Shown piece by piece: positions 24,329-37,134 of a stretch of 64,000 nt of DNA; position 1 is the stretch's first letter; the number at the start of each line of letters is the position of its first letter. Position numbers and translations under genes: made by a program. The notes under the pieces are model-generated. The model did not search any database. It saw only the letters and a list, made by a program, of their open reading frames with translations, and was not told the origin of the DNA. Source of the stretch: Spirirestis rafaelensis WJT71-NPBG6 (lineage in GTDB: Bacteria; Cyanobacteriota; Cyanobacteriia; Cyanobacteriales; Nostocaceae); NCBI GenBank assembly GCA_019359015.1, contig JAHHID010000017.1:36863-100862 (forward strand). The letters are read 5' to 3'.

Positions 24329-26665
24329 TTATTCGACTCGTTGTAATTGCGCTACTCTGGGGTCGATTATTTTTTGACCGAGACTGGTGAATTTAACCGC
24401 TACAGATATTTTATTGCCGGAGCCAAATACATGAGTGATTTCACCGATGCCAAAACTTTTATGTAAGACGCGATCGCCTACTTGCCAATTCTGTATGTTC
24501 TCTTGTTTTCTAGGCGATACAGAAGTACCTACAGACGGACTTTTGGTAAAACTTCGGCTAGTCTGATGAGCGCTGGTGAGTAATTCTTCGGGTAATTCGT
24601 CGAGAAACTGCGATCGCACTGCTGGTTCCCGACTCCCATAAAGACGACGTTCGCGAGCATGTGATAAATATAACCGCTCTTGAGCGCGAGTAATACCCAC
24701 ATAACACAAACGACGTTCTTCTTCTAGAGATGTTGGATTATCTAAAGAACGATAGTTAGGGAATAATCCTTGTTCCAACCCCACCAAAAACACAACGGGA
24801 AACTCTAACCCTTTAGAAGAATGTAAAGTCATCAAAGAAACTGCTTTTTGTCCTTCTTTTAAGTTATCCAAATCCGAACTCAGAGAAGTACTTTCTAAAA
24901 AAGCACCTAAAGAAACATCTTCGTTTTCTTCTTCAAATTGCAGCACCGCGTTATAAAGTTCTTTAACGTTTAGCAATCGGTTGTCAGCTTCTTCTGTACC
25001 TTGATTTTGCAAATCTTGAACGTAACCTGAAGCTTCTAGCAATTGTTGTAGAACCTCAGAAACGGGAACTGTACTTATTTGTTCTTGCGATTTGCGAATC
25101 ATTTGAGCAAAGTTATTTACAGCTTTCGCAGAACGTCCAGCTAATGTATTAACTGATGTTTCGTCAATAAGTATTTCCCACAATGTTGTGCCTAATTGCT
25201 GGGCAGCGTTAACCAAAGCGTCTATTGTGGCTTTACCAATACCGCGTCGAGGAGTGTTAATTACTCGTAACAAACTCAGGGTATCAGCTGGATTAGCGAT
25301 CGCCTTTAAATAACTTAATACATCTTTAATTTCTTTGCGATCGTAAAATTTTAATCCTCCGACAATTGTGTAAGGTATTCCCGCTCGCACTAAAGATTCT
25401 TCAAAAGGACGAGATTGAGCATTAGTGCGATAAAGTATGGCAAAACTACCCCAATTCACTTCGGGATTTTGCCTTTCTAAAGTGCGAATTTGATTAATTA
25501 CAAATGCTGCTTCAGCGATTTCATCATCTGCTTTGTGACAATAAATCTGTTCACCGGCTCCCCGCGTCGCTTTGAGAATTTTATCAATTCGTTGTGTATT
25601 ATTTTCTATCAGTTCGTTAGCAGCTTCAAGAATATTTTCACAAGAGCGATAATTTTCTTCTAACTTTACCATTGTGCGGGTATCGTCATCTGGCAAACCA
25701 TCACCAAAATCTTCCTGAAATTCCAGTAATATGGTAAAATCAGCCATTCTAAATGAATAGATTGATTGGTCAGCATCACCGACGACCAAAACAGAGCGAT
25801 CGCCCCAATCCCAATTATTTTTGCTATTTTCGCCGTTCGTCACCAACAAGCGAATCAGGTCGTATTGAGTGCGGTTAGTATCCTGATATTCATCTACAAG
25901 GATATGGCGGAATTTCCGATGCCAATAACCTAATACCTGTTCGTTTTGCTGAAACAGTTTGACAGGAATTAAAATCAAATCATCAAAATCAAGAGCGTTG
26001 TTTTGTGCTAGTCTATCTTGATAGGAACTATAAACTTCAGCAACGACTCTTCCCCAATATTTAGGTTGTTCTCTTTCAAATTCTTGAGGCGATAAACCTT
26101 GGTTTTTCGCGTTACTAATAGCATACCGCACCGAACGCGGTTCAAATTTCTTATCGTCTAAATTTAGCTGCTTGGTGACGATTTCTTTGACAATGCTTTG
26201 AGAATCAGAGTCATCAAAAATGGAAAAATTACGATTCCAACGTCGTCCTTTTTCGTCTTGATATTTTTCAATATCAAAGCGAAGAATGCGAGAAAATAAA
26301 CTGTGAAAAGTACCACACCACAAATCTTTGATGTATGTGCGGTAGACTTTCGACCTCAGTTGAACTTGTTGGTATTCTGTCAACAAATCAAAACGTTCAC
26401 CGTATTCTGACATCGCCAATTGTTCGGCAAAAAGCTTCTGAATCCGCTCTTTCATTTCCCGCGCGGCTTTGTTAGTAAAAGTAACCGCCAAGATATTTTC
26501 TGGATCGACACGGTGTTTGAGAATCAGATTAGCAATGCGATAAGTCAGCGCTCGTGTTTTACCCGAACCGGCGCCAGCAACAACTAGCAGCGGACCGCAA
26601 AAGTGTTCGACGGCTTGACGTTGGGATGGGTTAAGGTGACTGAGAAAATCAATTGTTGTGGTCAT
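24329..26665 (-). CDS. pcrA: ATP-dependent DNA helicase PcrA/UvrD
   Basis: A 778-residue superfamily 1A 3'-5' helicase acting in nucleotide excision repair and in clearing stalled replication or transcription complexes. Motifs in order: Q motif LNPSQRQAV at 11-19, Walker A AGAGSGKT near 30-37, Ia TFTNKAAREMKER, Ib GTFHS, II VDEYQDTN, III GDADQSIYSFR, IV ILYRTNAQSR, V LMTLHSSKGLEFP, VI RRLCYVGITRAQERLYL. The C-terminus has the Tudor-like RNA polymerase-binding module (WQVGDRVLHKSFGIGEITHV). Length and order are normal. uvrA lies in the same window at 45.6-48.5 kb but is not linked. Confidence 0.95.
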   Translation of the reverse strand: MTTTIDFLSHLNPSQRQAVEHFCGPLLVVAGAGSGKTRALTYRIANLILKHRVDPENILAVTFTNKAAREMKERIQKLFAEQLAMSEYGERFDLLTEYQQVQLRSKVYRTYIKDLWCGTFHSLFSRILRFDIEKYQDEKGRRWNRNFSIFDDSDSQSIVKEIVTKQLNLDDKKFEPRSVRYAISNAKNQGLSPQEFEREQPKYWGRVVAEVYSSYQDRLAQNNALDFDDLILIPVKLFQQNEQVLGYWHRKFRHILVDEYQDTNRTQYDLIRLLVTNGENSKNNWDWGDRSVLVVGDADQSIYSFRMADFTILLEFQEDFGDGLPDDDTRTMVKLEENYRSCENILEAANELIENNTQRIDKILKATRGAGEQIYCHKADDEIAEAAFVINQIRTLERQNPEVNWGSFAILYRTNAQSRPFEESLVRAGIPYTIVGGLKFYDRKEIKDVLSYLKAIANPADTLSLLRVINTPRRGIGKATIDALVNAAQQLGTTLWEILIDETSVNTLAGRSAKAVNNFAQMIRKSQEQISTVPVSEVLQQLLEASGYVQDLQNQGTEEADNRLLNVKELYNAVLQFEEENEDVSLGAFLESTSLSSDLDNLKEGQKAVSLMTLHSSKGLEFPVVFLVGLEQGLFPNYRSLDNPTSLEEERRLCYVGITRAQERLYLSHARERRLYGSREPAVRSQFLDELPEELLTSAHQTSRSFTKSPSVGTSVSPRKQENIQNWQVGDRVLHKSFGIGEITHVFGSGNKISVAVKFTSLGQKIIDPRVAQLQRVE

Positions 26666-26863
26666 GGGTGTGAGGAGTGCGTATGACTAAGATACAAGCC
26701 GCAGCATCTCCAACATGAGAATCGCTGCTATACAATTGGTATTTTAGCAGCGTCTTCCCTCAGCTTTTTAGACTTCGCGTTTTCCTACTGTTATATGAGG
26801 GGAAATGGAACACCAAAGCGAGAAAAATAAACCTTGACGAAAGTTTTCACAAGACACAGTTTT

Positions 26864-26985
26864 GACACTCCCACTGCTTGAAGCAGTGGGATTCTTGTTT
26901 CAACCAGTCAACTTACTTAGAGGAGTTTCCCCACCTAAGCAGAGGTTGTTCTGTCCACAAGCGTAAATAAGCTTGAGAGCGATGG
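26864..26985 (-). mobile_element. Relic of the right end of an IS200/IS605-type (TnpB) element
   Basis: On the minus strand a frame reading TEQPLLRWGNSSK, a stop, then LKQES leads into a 9-bp-stem hairpin (TCCCACTGC / GCAGTGGGA, 26869-26891). The CAAGAATCCCACTGC-type hairpin next to a KQES-encoding tail is typical of the 3' end of cyanobacterial TnpB genes and their right-end recognition structure. The rest of the element is absent. Assignment rests on memory of such ends. Confidence 0.45.
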
Positions 26986-27025
26986 CTTATTATTATGCTT
27001 TTGGATTTAGGTAAAAACTCTTAAA

Positions 27026-28699
27026 TTACTCTTTAACAGTAAGTGGCAGACGCACAGTAAAAACAGTACCAACTCCCGGCTCACTTTTCACAGTAATTTG
27101 ACCACCCATCATCAAGCAAAAATGGCGACTAATTGCTAATCCCAATCCAGTACCGCCATACTTTTTCGTAGTTGAAGTATCACCTTGAGTAAAAGGTTGG
27201 AATAATTGCTCCTGTTGACTTTCAGTCATACCGATGCCTGTATCAGCAACGATAAAAGTAATCATGCCCAAAGGTGCAGATGGTAATAAATGTTTCCTAT
27301 CCCTTTTAATTGCCAGCGTCACCTTGCCGTTGGTGGTAAACTTAGCGGCATTACTCAGCAAGTTTAACAGCACTTGCCGCACCCTAGTTTGATCGGCGTA
27401 CATTGTGCCAAGTTCGCGATCGTAATCAAGTTCTAAAATATTGCCATTTTTTTCTACCGCCGGCTTGACTGTTGAGATAACGTTATTAATCAGCGTTGCG
27501 ATTTCAAACGTCTCCGGATAAAGAGTCATTTTCCCCGCTTCTATTTTCGACAAGTCGAGGATATCGTTAATTAGCTCTAGTAAATGTCTACCTGCTGAGT
27601 TGATTGTTTCCAAATCTGTAATAAAGTCTCCGGTAACACCTAAATCAACAGCATCATCTTGCAAAAGTTGGCTCAAACCGATCACAGCATTCAACGGTGT
27701 GCGTAACTCGTGACTGACATTTGCCAAAAATTGGCTTTTTGCCTTGCTAGCAGCTTCTGCGAGTTCTTTAGCTTGTTGTAATTGTTTAGTGCGTACAGAT
27801 ACTCGCTCAATCAAATGATTGAGAGATTTAGCTAACAATCCAATTTCATCTTCAGTGGTGATGGGTGCGCGTAAATCGAAATTAGATTTTCTCGCGACCT
27901 GTTCAGCGACTTGAGTTACAGTGATCACAGGTTCAGCGATCGCTCGAGAAGTTCGCCATGCCACAATAGCGGCGATCGCCACTGACACTAACATGCTCAG
28001 TATAACGATAAATCTCTCAACTTTTTTTGTCTCCTCTACATCTTCTGTGCTTCTTAGCTCTTTCTGTTGGGCACTTTGCAAGATGTTAGCCAATCTTTGA
28101 GAAAGCTCATCTAGCCGCGCTGCTTTTTCACCACGCATAACTCCTAGCAATTTCTCTCTAACTGAAGAGACTTCCTGTGGTTGCACTTGTGGCTTCTCAA
28201 TTGGCTGCAAAATTGACTCTATTTCCCCAACATAGGCATCTAAGCTAGTCGCGTAATCCTGCAATAAAGCCTGCAAACTTGCCTGACTTGTAGCTAATTT
28301 CTTCGGTTTGCTTTCTATAAAGTTGACAATTACCGGCTTCAAATTCTTTGCTCTGTCAACACTTTGGAGAAATTCGGCTTTTTTAGCAGTTAATCGTTCT
28401 GGCTCCCCCACTACAGCAACCAAATTTGAGCTATATAATTGCGCTCCTACTACCGCATCTTGATAATCAGACAGTAGTTGTCCTTGCCGGTGAGCCTGAC
28501 TTAATTGGATGATTCCTTGTCCCCGGTAGTGATTAGCGATTACCAATCCGGTAAGCGAACCGAAAAAGCCAATCCCAATTGCCAAAAAGTACCCATAGCC
28601 GATTTTTTGATGGATGCGCCATGAGCTAGCTTTAAGTTTCCCTCTAGAGGGAAATTCTATAGTAGGGAGTTCATCCATCGATGGCTCTTCGGCTGACAC
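27026..28699 (-). CDS. Membrane sensor histidine kinase (HAMP-HisKA-HATPase)
   Basis: A 557-residue inner-membrane kinase. A cytoplasmic tail of about 30 residues is followed by TM1 (34-55), an extracytoplasmic, mostly helical domain (about 56-225; resembles four-helix CHASE3-like sensors but not assignable), TM2 (about 228-248), a HAMP domain ([20 protein letters not shown] to [16 protein letters not shown]), a coiled coil, HisKA with [15 protein letters not shown] and HATPase_c with [20 protein letters not shown]. No receiver domain; the partner regulator is not adjacent. The predicted ATG is at 28699; a second in-frame ATG seven codons later is possible. Signal unknown. Confidence 0.87.
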   Translation of the reverse strand: MSAEEPSMDELPTIEFPSRGKLKASSWRIHQKIGYGYFLAIGIGFFGSLTGLVIANHYRGQGIIQLSQAHRQGQLLSDYQDAVVGAQLYSSNLVAVVGEPERLTAKKAEFLQSVDRAKNLKPVIVNFIESKPKKLATSQASLQALLQDYATSLDAYVGEIESILQPIEKPQVQPQEVSSVREKLLGVMRGEKAARLDELSQRLANILQSAQQKELRSTEDVEETKKVERFIVILSMLVSVAIAAIVAWRTSRAIAEPVITVTQVAEQVARKSNFDLRAPITTEDEIGLLAKSLNHLIERVSVRTKQLQQAKELAEAASKAKSQFLANVSHELRTPLNAVIGLSQLLQDDAVDLGVTGDFITDLETINSAGRHLLELINDILDLSKIEAGKMTLYPETFEIATLINNVISTVKPAVEKNGNILELDYDRELGTMYADQTRVRQVLLNLLSNAAKFTTNGKVTLAIKRDRKHLLPSAPLGMITFIVADTGIGMTESQQEQLFQPFTQGDTSTTKKYGGTGLGLAISRHFCLMMGGQITVKSEPGVGTVFTVRLPLTVKE

Positions 28700-28940
28700 T
28701 GTTTTACTTTATAAATTACTGTCAATAACTGATTGCAGCAAGATAAACGACACTATGCTGCATCTCTAGCCTAATATAGCCTAACCCCAGTTCCATACCT
28801 CGGCTCATAAAAGAGTAAATGCATTTATGTAGTTTGCTCATCATAAATCTAGTTGCCCGATTAATTTGCTCTGTGAAAAACATAAAAGCGTAAACCCGTA
28901 GCCGTTTGCCGTAAGGCATCGCACATCAAGTCAATAATAA
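28700..28940. other. Intergenic spacer upstream of the histidine kinase
   Basis: No gene supported. The part at about 28890-28925 (CCGTAGCCGTTTGCCGTAAG, GCATCGCAC) resembles dispersed cyanobacterial repeat DNA. The remainder presumably carries the kinase promoter. Confidence 0.45.
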
Positions 28941-28979
28941 TGAGGGCATAGGCAACTACATAAATTGCCCATACCCTCA
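28941..28979 (-). terminator. Long hairpin downstream of metK
   Basis: TGAGGGCATAGGCAA (28941-28955) pairs, with two mismatches, with TTGCCCATACCCTCA (28965-28979). It is the second of two hairpins after the metK stop and probably contributes to ending its transcript. Confidence 0.5.
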
Positions 28980-28999
28980 ATAAAACTTACACTTAGTTC

Positions 29000-29026
29000 C
29001 TAATAAGCGCTATCCACGCTTATTAG
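29000..29026 (-). terminator. Hairpin immediately after metK
   Basis: CTAATAAGCG (29000-29009) pairs perfectly with CGCTTATTAG (29017-29026), eight bases past the metK stop codon. Confidence 0.5.
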
Positions 29027-29033
29027 CCAGTTT

Positions 29034-30308
29034 CTAGGTGAGTGCCTTCGACATCGCTGCCGAAAGTGAACTATTTGCTGCTTGCTTCAACAATTCTGCC
29101 TTGTCGGTACGTTCCCAAGGCAAATCTAAATCAGTCCGTCCCAAATGACCGTAAGCCGCGATGTCCTGATAAAAACGTCCGCCTCGTTCACTTGGTTGGT
29201 TGCGTAAGTTGAAAGTATGGATAATCCCCAAAGGACGCAGTTCAAAGTGCTGTTTGACTAATTCCAGCAAAATTTCGTCATCTACTTTGCCTGTACCAAA
29301 GGTATCCACAAAAATGCTGACCGGTCGCGCTACGCCAATCGCATAACTTAACTGGACTTCACATTTTTCTGCCAAACCTGCGGCGACAATATTTTTCGCC
29401 GCATAGCGACAAGCATAAGCAGCACTGCGGTCTACTTTGGTGGGGTCTTTACCAGAGAATGCACCACCACCATGACGCGAGTAACCACCGTAGGTATCAA
29501 CGATGATTTTGCGTCCAGTCAAGCCGGAGTCACCCTGAGGACCACCAACAACAAATTTGCCGGTGGGGTTGACTAAAAAGCGTGTCTCTTCATCCGGCTT
29601 AATGTTGATGTCGCCAAAAACAGGTTCGACCACTGCTGTCCAGAGGTCTTGTTTAATTTTGGCTTGCACCGCTGCTTCATCGGTGATTTCCCCAATAGTG
29701 GCTGTATGTTGGGTGGAAATCAAAATAGTGTCAATACCAACTGGGCGTCCGTCTTCATAGACAATGGTGACTTGGGTTTTGCCATCAGGACGCAGGTAGG
29801 GTAAATCGCCTGTTTTGCGGACTGCTGCCAATCGGCGAGCAATCCGGTGTGCCAAACTAATGGGCAAGGGCATCAGTTCTGGTGTTTCGTTGCAGGCGAA
29901 GCCGAACATGATACCTTGGTCCCCAGCACCAGTTTTATCGAATAGTTCATCACTATTCTCTTCACGGGTTTCTTGGGCGGTATTCACACCTTGAGCAATG
30001 TCAGGCGATTGTTCGTCCAATGCTATCAAGATGCTGGCGCTGTTGGCAGAAAAGCCGTTATCAGCATCGGTATACCCAATTTCGGCAATTTTCTTTCTGG
30101 CGAGATTGACGTAATTAACATTCGCTTTGGTCGTTATTTCACCAGTAATTAACACTAAGCCTGTGTTAACTACAACCTCAGCAGCAACACGGCTACTGGG
30201 ATCTTGTGCTAATAAAGCATCCAGAATCGTATCAGAAATCTGATCGCAGATTTTATCTGGATGACCCTCGGTAACAGACTCGGAGGTAAATAAATAGCGA
30301 CGAGACAA
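29034..30308 (-). CDS. metK: S-adenosylmethionine synthase
   Basis: A 424-residue cytosolic enzyme making S-adenosylmethionine from methionine and ATP. Motifs: [20 protein letters not shown] at the N-terminus (ATP/Mg site), [21 protein letters not shown] (the GAGDQG signature), [40 protein letters not shown] (P-loop GGGAFSGKD), all intact. The start is taken as TTG 30308: a strong AGGAGG lies seven bases upstream and cyanobacterial MetK begins MSRRYLF; the upstream ATG 30353 would add 15 residues and no Shine-Dalgarno. No SAM riboswitch was seen. Two hairpins follow the stop. Confidence 0.94.
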   Translation of the reverse strand: MSRRYLFTSESVTEGHPDKICDQISDTILDALLAQDPSSRVAAEVVVNTGLVLITGEITTKANVNYVNLARKKIAEIGYTDADNGFSANSASILIALDEQSPDIAQGVNTAQETREENSDELFDKTGAGDQGIMFGFACNETPELMPLPISLAHRIARRLAAVRKTGDLPYLRPDGKTQVTIVYEDGRPVGIDTILISTQHTATIGEITDEAAVQAKIKQDLWTAVVEPVFGDINIKPDEETRFLVNPTGKFVVGGPQGDSGLTGRKIIVDTYGGYSRHGGGAFSGKDPTKVDRSAAYACRYAAKNIVAAGLAEKCEVQLSYAIGVARPVSIFVDTFGTGKVDDEILLELVKQHFELRPLGIIHTFNLRNQPSERGGRFYQDIAAYGHLGRTDLDLPWERTDKAELLKQAANSSLSAAMSKALT

Positions 30309-30510
30309 AGGCAATTCCTCCTGTGATTGTGCCACTGAACTAAGTGCAAGCATTTAGTTCAGCTACTAATTTATGAAATCATAACAATATTTTTACAATT
30401 AACTGTTAGTGTTTCTTTTATCTTCATGAAAACACTAAACTTTGCCAATCTCTTTAATATAAATAAAAATCACGCTACTTCTATTTAAGTTAAAATACTG
30501 ATTTGTACCC

Positions 30511-30540
30511 AAAAAAATAGGGGCTGCGAAAAGCACCCCC
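30511..30540 (-). terminator. Rho-independent terminator of prk
   Basis: Read on the minus strand, GGGGGTGC and GCAGCCCC form an 8-bp stem with one G/G mismatch around TTTTC, then TATTTTTTT. It lies 30 bases after the prk stop codon and upstream of metK, so metK has its own promoter. Confidence 0.8.
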
Positions 30541-30570
30541 AAAAGCTTTGACGCAAAACTTGCAGTGCTT

Positions 30571-31578
30571 TTAAACTTGAACTGCTGCCAGCTTTGCTTC
30601 TTTAGTTGTCAATCGCTCATAAGCGGCACGCATTTTCAAACCTGTAAGCACTTGGAATAAACCAGTACCATTATTGGAACCAGGATACTCACGATGCTGG
30701 AGTAAGAGGTGAGTCATTTCACCTTCGTATTTAGTAGATGTTTTGCTTAGGTGAGTTTCGATGTAAATGACTTCTTCTAAGTTGTCAAATTGACCATCTA
30801 CTTCTAGTACGGAGACATAACGACCGTAGTAAACATCTGAACCGTAGTACAGTTGCATACCTGGGTATGAACAGGTCAGCTTGCGTCCGCAAGGAGTCCA
30901 CTGAATTGTTGAACCTTCATCGAATAGATAGGTTGGCTCAAAGCCTGGCTTATCTTCGCGTTGAAGCATACGTACCCGCAATACTTTGCGTTCTTTATCT
31001 TCTTTAATTAAGTTGGTGGGCAATACCTGGAGAACTATATCAGCAAATTCTCTTTGGGGTTCGATAAACTTCTCAAAGTCAGGTTTGCGAGAATTGATTT
31101 GCGCTAAAACATCTTCGTAGCGATGACCGCGTTCTGCCATGTCACGCTGGATTTTCCAGGCGATTTTTACTTCATCGCTGATGTCGAAGTATACGCTGAA
31201 GTCGATTAGCGATCGCACTCGCTCATCATACAAAGGATGCAGCCCTTCAATCACTAAAATGTGATTCGGCTCTATCCTTTCTGGGGGATCGAGCAAGCCG
31301 GTTTCGTGGTTGTAAATCGGCTTATCAATTGCTTGACCTTCTTTGAGCGCTTTGATTTGCTCATACATCAAGTCAAAATTGTTTGCCCTTGGATCAAGTG
31401 CTGTTATCCCTGTTTCTTTGCGCTGTTTGCGATCCAGACAATGATAGTCATCCAAGCAGATAACTGTCATTAATTCTTCACCAAACAAATCTATTAAACG
31501 ACGCAAAAATGTCGATTTACCACATCCGGAGTCTCCTGCTACTCCAATCAATACCACGCGTTCCGGCTTACTTGTCAT
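30571..31578 (-). CDS. prk: Phosphoribulokinase
   Basis: A 335-residue Calvin-cycle enzyme phosphorylating ribulose-5-phosphate to ribulose-1,5-bisphosphate, the Rubisco substrate. The P-loop is GVAGDSGCGKST at 12-23; regulatory cysteines Cys19 (in the P-loop) and Cys41 (VICLDDYH) form the thioredoxin-sensitive disulphide, and the C-terminal pair (TPCGRKLTCSYPG) mediates binding to CP12-GAPDH. VIEGLHPLYDERV (substrate/Walker B) and RDMAERGHRYEDVL are intact. Length is normal. A terminator follows; the upstream 1.3-kb gap separates it from divergent petH. Confidence 0.96.
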   Translation of the reverse strand: MTSKPERVVLIGVAGDSGCGKSTFLRRLIDLFGEELMTVICLDDYHCLDRKQRKETGITALDPRANNFDLMYEQIKALKEGQAIDKPIYNHETGLLDPPERIEPNHILVIEGLHPLYDERVRSLIDFSVYFDISDEVKIAWKIQRDMAERGHRYEDVLAQINSRKPDFEKFIEPQREFADIVLQVLPTNLIKEDKERKVLRVRMLQREDKPGFEPTYLFDEGSTIQWTPCGRKLTCSYPGMQLYYGSDVYYGRYVSVLEVDGQFDNLEEVIYIETHLSKTSTKYEGEMTHLLLQHREYPGSNNGTGLFQVLTGLKMRAAYERLTTKEAKLAAVQV

Positions 31579-34239
<2,661 letters not shown>

Positions 34240-34257
34240 TGGAGTTAGGAGTTAGGA

Positions 34258-34288
34258 GTAGAGACGCTTCGGTTCCTCGCGTCTGTAC
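34258..34288. repeat. GTAGAGACGC palindromic repeat after petH
   Basis: Runs from GTAGAGACGCTTCGG to CCTCGCGTCTGTAC, with GGAGTTA heptamers on the left and AGTTAGAAG on the right; the same family as 13242-13310. Starts 18 bases after the petH stop and would form a hairpin in its mRNA. Confidence 0.75.
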
Positions 34289-34416
34289 AGTTAGAAGTTA
34301 GGAGTTAAAGCTCATAACAGATAACCATAACTTAGGACTCATAAAAAGATAAAAGATAGTAGGTGGGGCATATGCCTCACCTACAATTGTTATTGGTGAA
34401 ATTTGGTATAAACTTT

Positions 34417-35709
34417 GTGGGTGTGAAGCTGGGAATACTTGGATTAGGGACGGTGGGGACGGGTACGGTGCAATTATTGCAAGATTTGAAGGGACGTCAC
34501 CCATTATTGCAAGAGATAGAAATACATCGGGTGGGAGTACGATCGCTTGATAGACCCCGCGCTGTAGAATTACCAGATAATGTTTTGACTACAGATTTAG
34601 AATCAATTGTCAATGACCCTGCGGTGGATATTGTCATTGAAGTAATTGGTGGATTAGAGCCTGCGCGATCGCTTATCTTGAAAGCGGTTGAAAATGGTAA
34701 ACATGTTGTCACCGCCAACAAAGCAGCGATCGCTCGTTTTGGTGATGAAATTTTCACAGCTGCCAATAAAGCCGGGGTATATGTGATGCTAGAAGCCGCT
34801 GTTGGTGGCGGTATTCCAGTAATTCAACCTTTGAAGCAGTCTTTAAGTGTCAATCGCATTCATACCGTCACAGGTATCGTTAACGGTACAACCAACTACA
34901 TCCTCACACGGATGCAAACAGAAGGCAGCAACTTCAACGATGTTTTAGCTGATGCTCAAAAGTTAGGTTACGCTGAAGCTGACCCCACAGCCGATGTGGA
35001 TGGCTTAGACGCAGCAGATAAAATTGCCATCCTCGCATCATTAGCCTTTGGTGGACGCATCAACTTGCAAGACGTTTATTGTGAGGGAATTCGGCAAGTT
35101 AGCAAAACAGATATTGCCTACGCCGAAAAATTGGGATTTGTGATTAAATTGTTGGCGATCGCTAAAACAATCACCCCCTCCCCCACTCCCCCCCTCTCCG
35201 TCAGAGTTCATCCCACCTTAGTACCCAAAGAACATCCATTAGCCAGCATTAACGGCGTTTATAACGCCATTCTCGTCGAAGCTGAACCAATAGGGCAAGT
35301 GATGTTTTTTGGTCCCGGTGCTGGTGCAGGAGCAACAGCCAGTGCAGTATGCTCAGATATTTTAAATTTAGTTGCGGCTTTAAAAACTAGTACAGCCACC
35401 CCAAATCCCCTATTAGGTTGTAGGCATCAGAATTACTGCGAAATTGTACCAATGGCAGAACTAATTACCCGGTTTTACGCCCGTTTCCTCACAAAAGACC
35501 AACCCGGAGTAATCGGCAAATTGGGCACTTGCTTTGGCAAGTATGGCGTGAGTTTAGAGTCTGTGGTGCAAACAGGTTTTCAGGAGCAACTAGCAGAGAT
35601 TGTTGTAGTCACCCACGATGTACGCGAAGGCAATTTTCGGCAAGCATTAGCAGAAATTCACACCCTAGAAGCCATAGACAGCATTCCTAGTTTGCTGCGA
35701 GTGCTGTGA
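34417..35709 (+). CDS. hom: Homoserine dehydrogenase
   Basis: A 430-residue enzyme reducing aspartate semialdehyde to homoserine, the branch to threonine and methionine. N-terminal Rossmann motif GILGLGTVGTG (5-15), VTANKAAIA (catalytic core), GGGIPVIQPL, GIVNGTTNYIL and DPTADVDGLDAADK; a C-terminal ACT domain (FYARFLTKDQPGVIGKLG) gives threonine feedback. GTG 34417 is chosen because family members start MGxKLGILG; the ATG at 34363 would add 18 untypical residues. Between residues about 252 and 262 a CCCCCTCCCCCACTCC-type repeat is read in frame (TPSPTPPL), close to the typical VRVHPTLVP segment. Confidence 0.93.
   Translation: MGVKLGILGLGTVGTGTVQLLQDLKGRHPLLQEIEIHRVGVRSLDRPRAVELPDNVLTTDLESIVNDPAVDIVIEVIGGLEPARSLILKAVENGKHVVTANKAAIARFGDEIFTAANKAGVYVMLEAAVGGGIPVIQPLKQSLSVNRIHTVTGIVNGTTNYILTRMQTEGSNFNDVLADAQKLGYAEADPTADVDGLDAADKIAILASLAFGGRINLQDVYCEGIRQVSKTDIAYAEKLGFVIKLLAIAKTITPSPTPPLSVRVHPTLVPKEHPLASINGVYNAILVEAEPIGQVMFFGPGAGAGATASAVCSDILNLVAALKTSTATPNPLLGCRHQNYCEIVPMAELITRFYARFLTKDQPGVIGKLGTCFGKYGVSLESVVQTGFQEQLAEIVVVTHDVREGNFRQALAEIHTLEAIDSIPSLLRVL
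35170..35205. repeat. In-frame CTCCCC insert in hom
   Basis: ACCCCCTCCCCCACTCCCCC adds a Pro/Ser/Thr loop to homoserine dehydrogenase; the same repeat class as at 13327-13377 and inside cobN. Confidence 0.65.
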
Positions 35710-35725
35710 AGGGGGGACGACTTGG

Positions 35726-35776
35726 GGACAAGGAGACAAGGAGACAAGGAGACAAGGAGACAAGGGGACAAGGAGA
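35726..35776. repeat. 9-bp tandem repeat GACAAGGAG
   Basis: Five to six copies of GACAAGGAG (one variant GACAAGGGG) directly after hom. The complementary CTCCTTGTC runs also occur inside cobN near 7720-7740. Confidence 0.85.
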
Positions 35777-35904
35777 ATAATTCTTCTTTCTCCCCATCCC
35801 CCCACTCCCTAATCTCAGATTTTTGTTTATATGAGTGGTGTAAAGGTGTCATCTATGGCTTAATTTGTTTAGATACAAATTTTACCTTTACCAAGGTAAT
35901 TACG

Positions 35905-36939
35905 ATGACAAACACACCTCCCGATCCTCGGTCATCTCAAAGAAATGCCCTCGGCTTTGATGAATTTATTGCTATTCTCGTTGCCTTTGCGACTATTGGG
36001 GCAGTGCTATTTTGGGCATTTTCCCGCAAAGATTCTGGCTGGAACTTCAGCGTTTTGCCGTCACCCTCTCCTACGGCTTCTGTTGCGGTTCCCCCTAATA
36101 CTCAGATAGAACCAAATGCAAACTCGAATTTAAATACTGTACCGTCGGCTCCAACTGCTACTGTAGATCAACCTACTTTAGTAAATCCCTCTCCATCTCC
36201 AGGGGCGATTCCGACGCTGATTTTGCCATTTCCCGTTGCTCCATCTGCACCACCACAGGTGCAAATGTCGCCTTCTTCTAACACTGTTGCCGAACCATTT
36301 CGCGTGGTGACTCCTTCTGAGCAAAAGTCCACAATTCCACCGCCAATTGCATTTAGCGATGTGCCTAATGACTTATGGGCGAGCCGGTTTATTAATGTTC
36401 TTTCTTCACGTAGGATTATTAAAGGCTTTCCTGATTATTCTTTTAGACCAAATCAGCCTGTAACTCGTGCTGAATTTGCGGCGATACTAGAAGAAGCCTT
36501 CAATAATAAGCTTGCCACGAACGCGATCGCTTTTAACGATATCCCAGCAAATTACTGGGCAAATCCAGCAATTAAGCAAGCTATCAACACCGGATTTCTC
36601 AAAGGTTATCCTGACAAAACCTTCAGACCAAACCAAAAAATTCCGCGAGTGCAAGTTTTAGTTGCCCTTGTTAGTGGATTGAATTTGAAAGAACCTACTT
36701 CTGCCGATAAGGCTTTAAGCGTCTTCAAAGATGCTAAAGAGATTCCTAACTATGCGATCGGCAAGACAGCGGCTGCTACAGCGAATAATCTTGTGGTAAA
36801 CTACCCAGATCCAAACACCTTTGCTCCCAACCGAGAAGCTACCCGTGCTGAGGTAGCAGCGATGGTTCATCAAGCTTTGGTGCGAACTGGAAGGCTACAA
36901 CCAATTCGATCTGAAAATATTGTGCGCTCGCCGCAATAA
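35905..36939 (+). CDS. SLH-domain surface protein
   Basis: A 344-residue envelope protein. A single membrane segment lies at about 17-38 (FIAILVAFATIGAVLFWAFS), followed by a Pro/Ser/Thr/Asn-rich spacer (about 45-150) and three S-layer homology modules: about 152-205 (AFSDVPNDLWASRFINVL), 212-265 (AFNDIPANYWANPAIKQAI) and 275-335 (VFKDAKEIPNYAIG). Each ends with the RPNQxxTRAEFAAIL-type motif. SLH modules bind pyruvylated wall polymers or pack into outer-membrane-linked complexes in cyanobacteria. ATG 35905 is used; the longer frame upstream is repeat DNA. Confidence 0.85.
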   Translation: MTNTPPDPRSSQRNALGFDEFIAILVAFATIGAVLFWAFSRKDSGWNFSVLPSPSPTASVAVPPNTQIEPNANSNLNTVPSAPTATVDQPTLVNPSPSPGAIPTLILPFPVAPSAPPQVQMSPSSNTVAEPFRVVTPSEQKSTIPPPIAFSDVPNDLWASRFINVLSSRRIIKGFPDYSFRPNQPVTRAEFAAILEEAFNNKLATNAIAFNDIPANYWANPAIKQAINTGFLKGYPDKTFRPNQKIPRVQVLVALVSGLNLKEPTSADKALSVFKDAKEIPNYAIGKTAAATANNLVVNYPDPNTFAPNREATRAEVAAMVHQALVRTGRLQPIRSENIVRSPQ

Positions 36940-37134
36940 GTTTTGCAATGCGATCGGTCAGCTAAAACATAAAATATCTTCGCCTTGGTTTCCGAGAGGA
37001 GAAGGATAAAGTATATAAAAATTTATACATTATCCTTCATCATTTATTCCCTCAACCAACAAGCTCCAACACCCGATAAGGATGTCACTATACCTACACC
37101 ACTTACCTTTATGAGCTGGGTCAAATTAAGGCTT

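Noticed and set aside
30309..30570. SAM riboswitch upstream of metK
   Set aside because: No conserved riboswitch core; only the prk terminator and AT-rich DNA.
35722..35904. N-terminal extension of the SLH protein
   Set aside because: The extension is translated GACAAGGAG repeat and spacer; the ATG 35905 protein has a proper anchor start.
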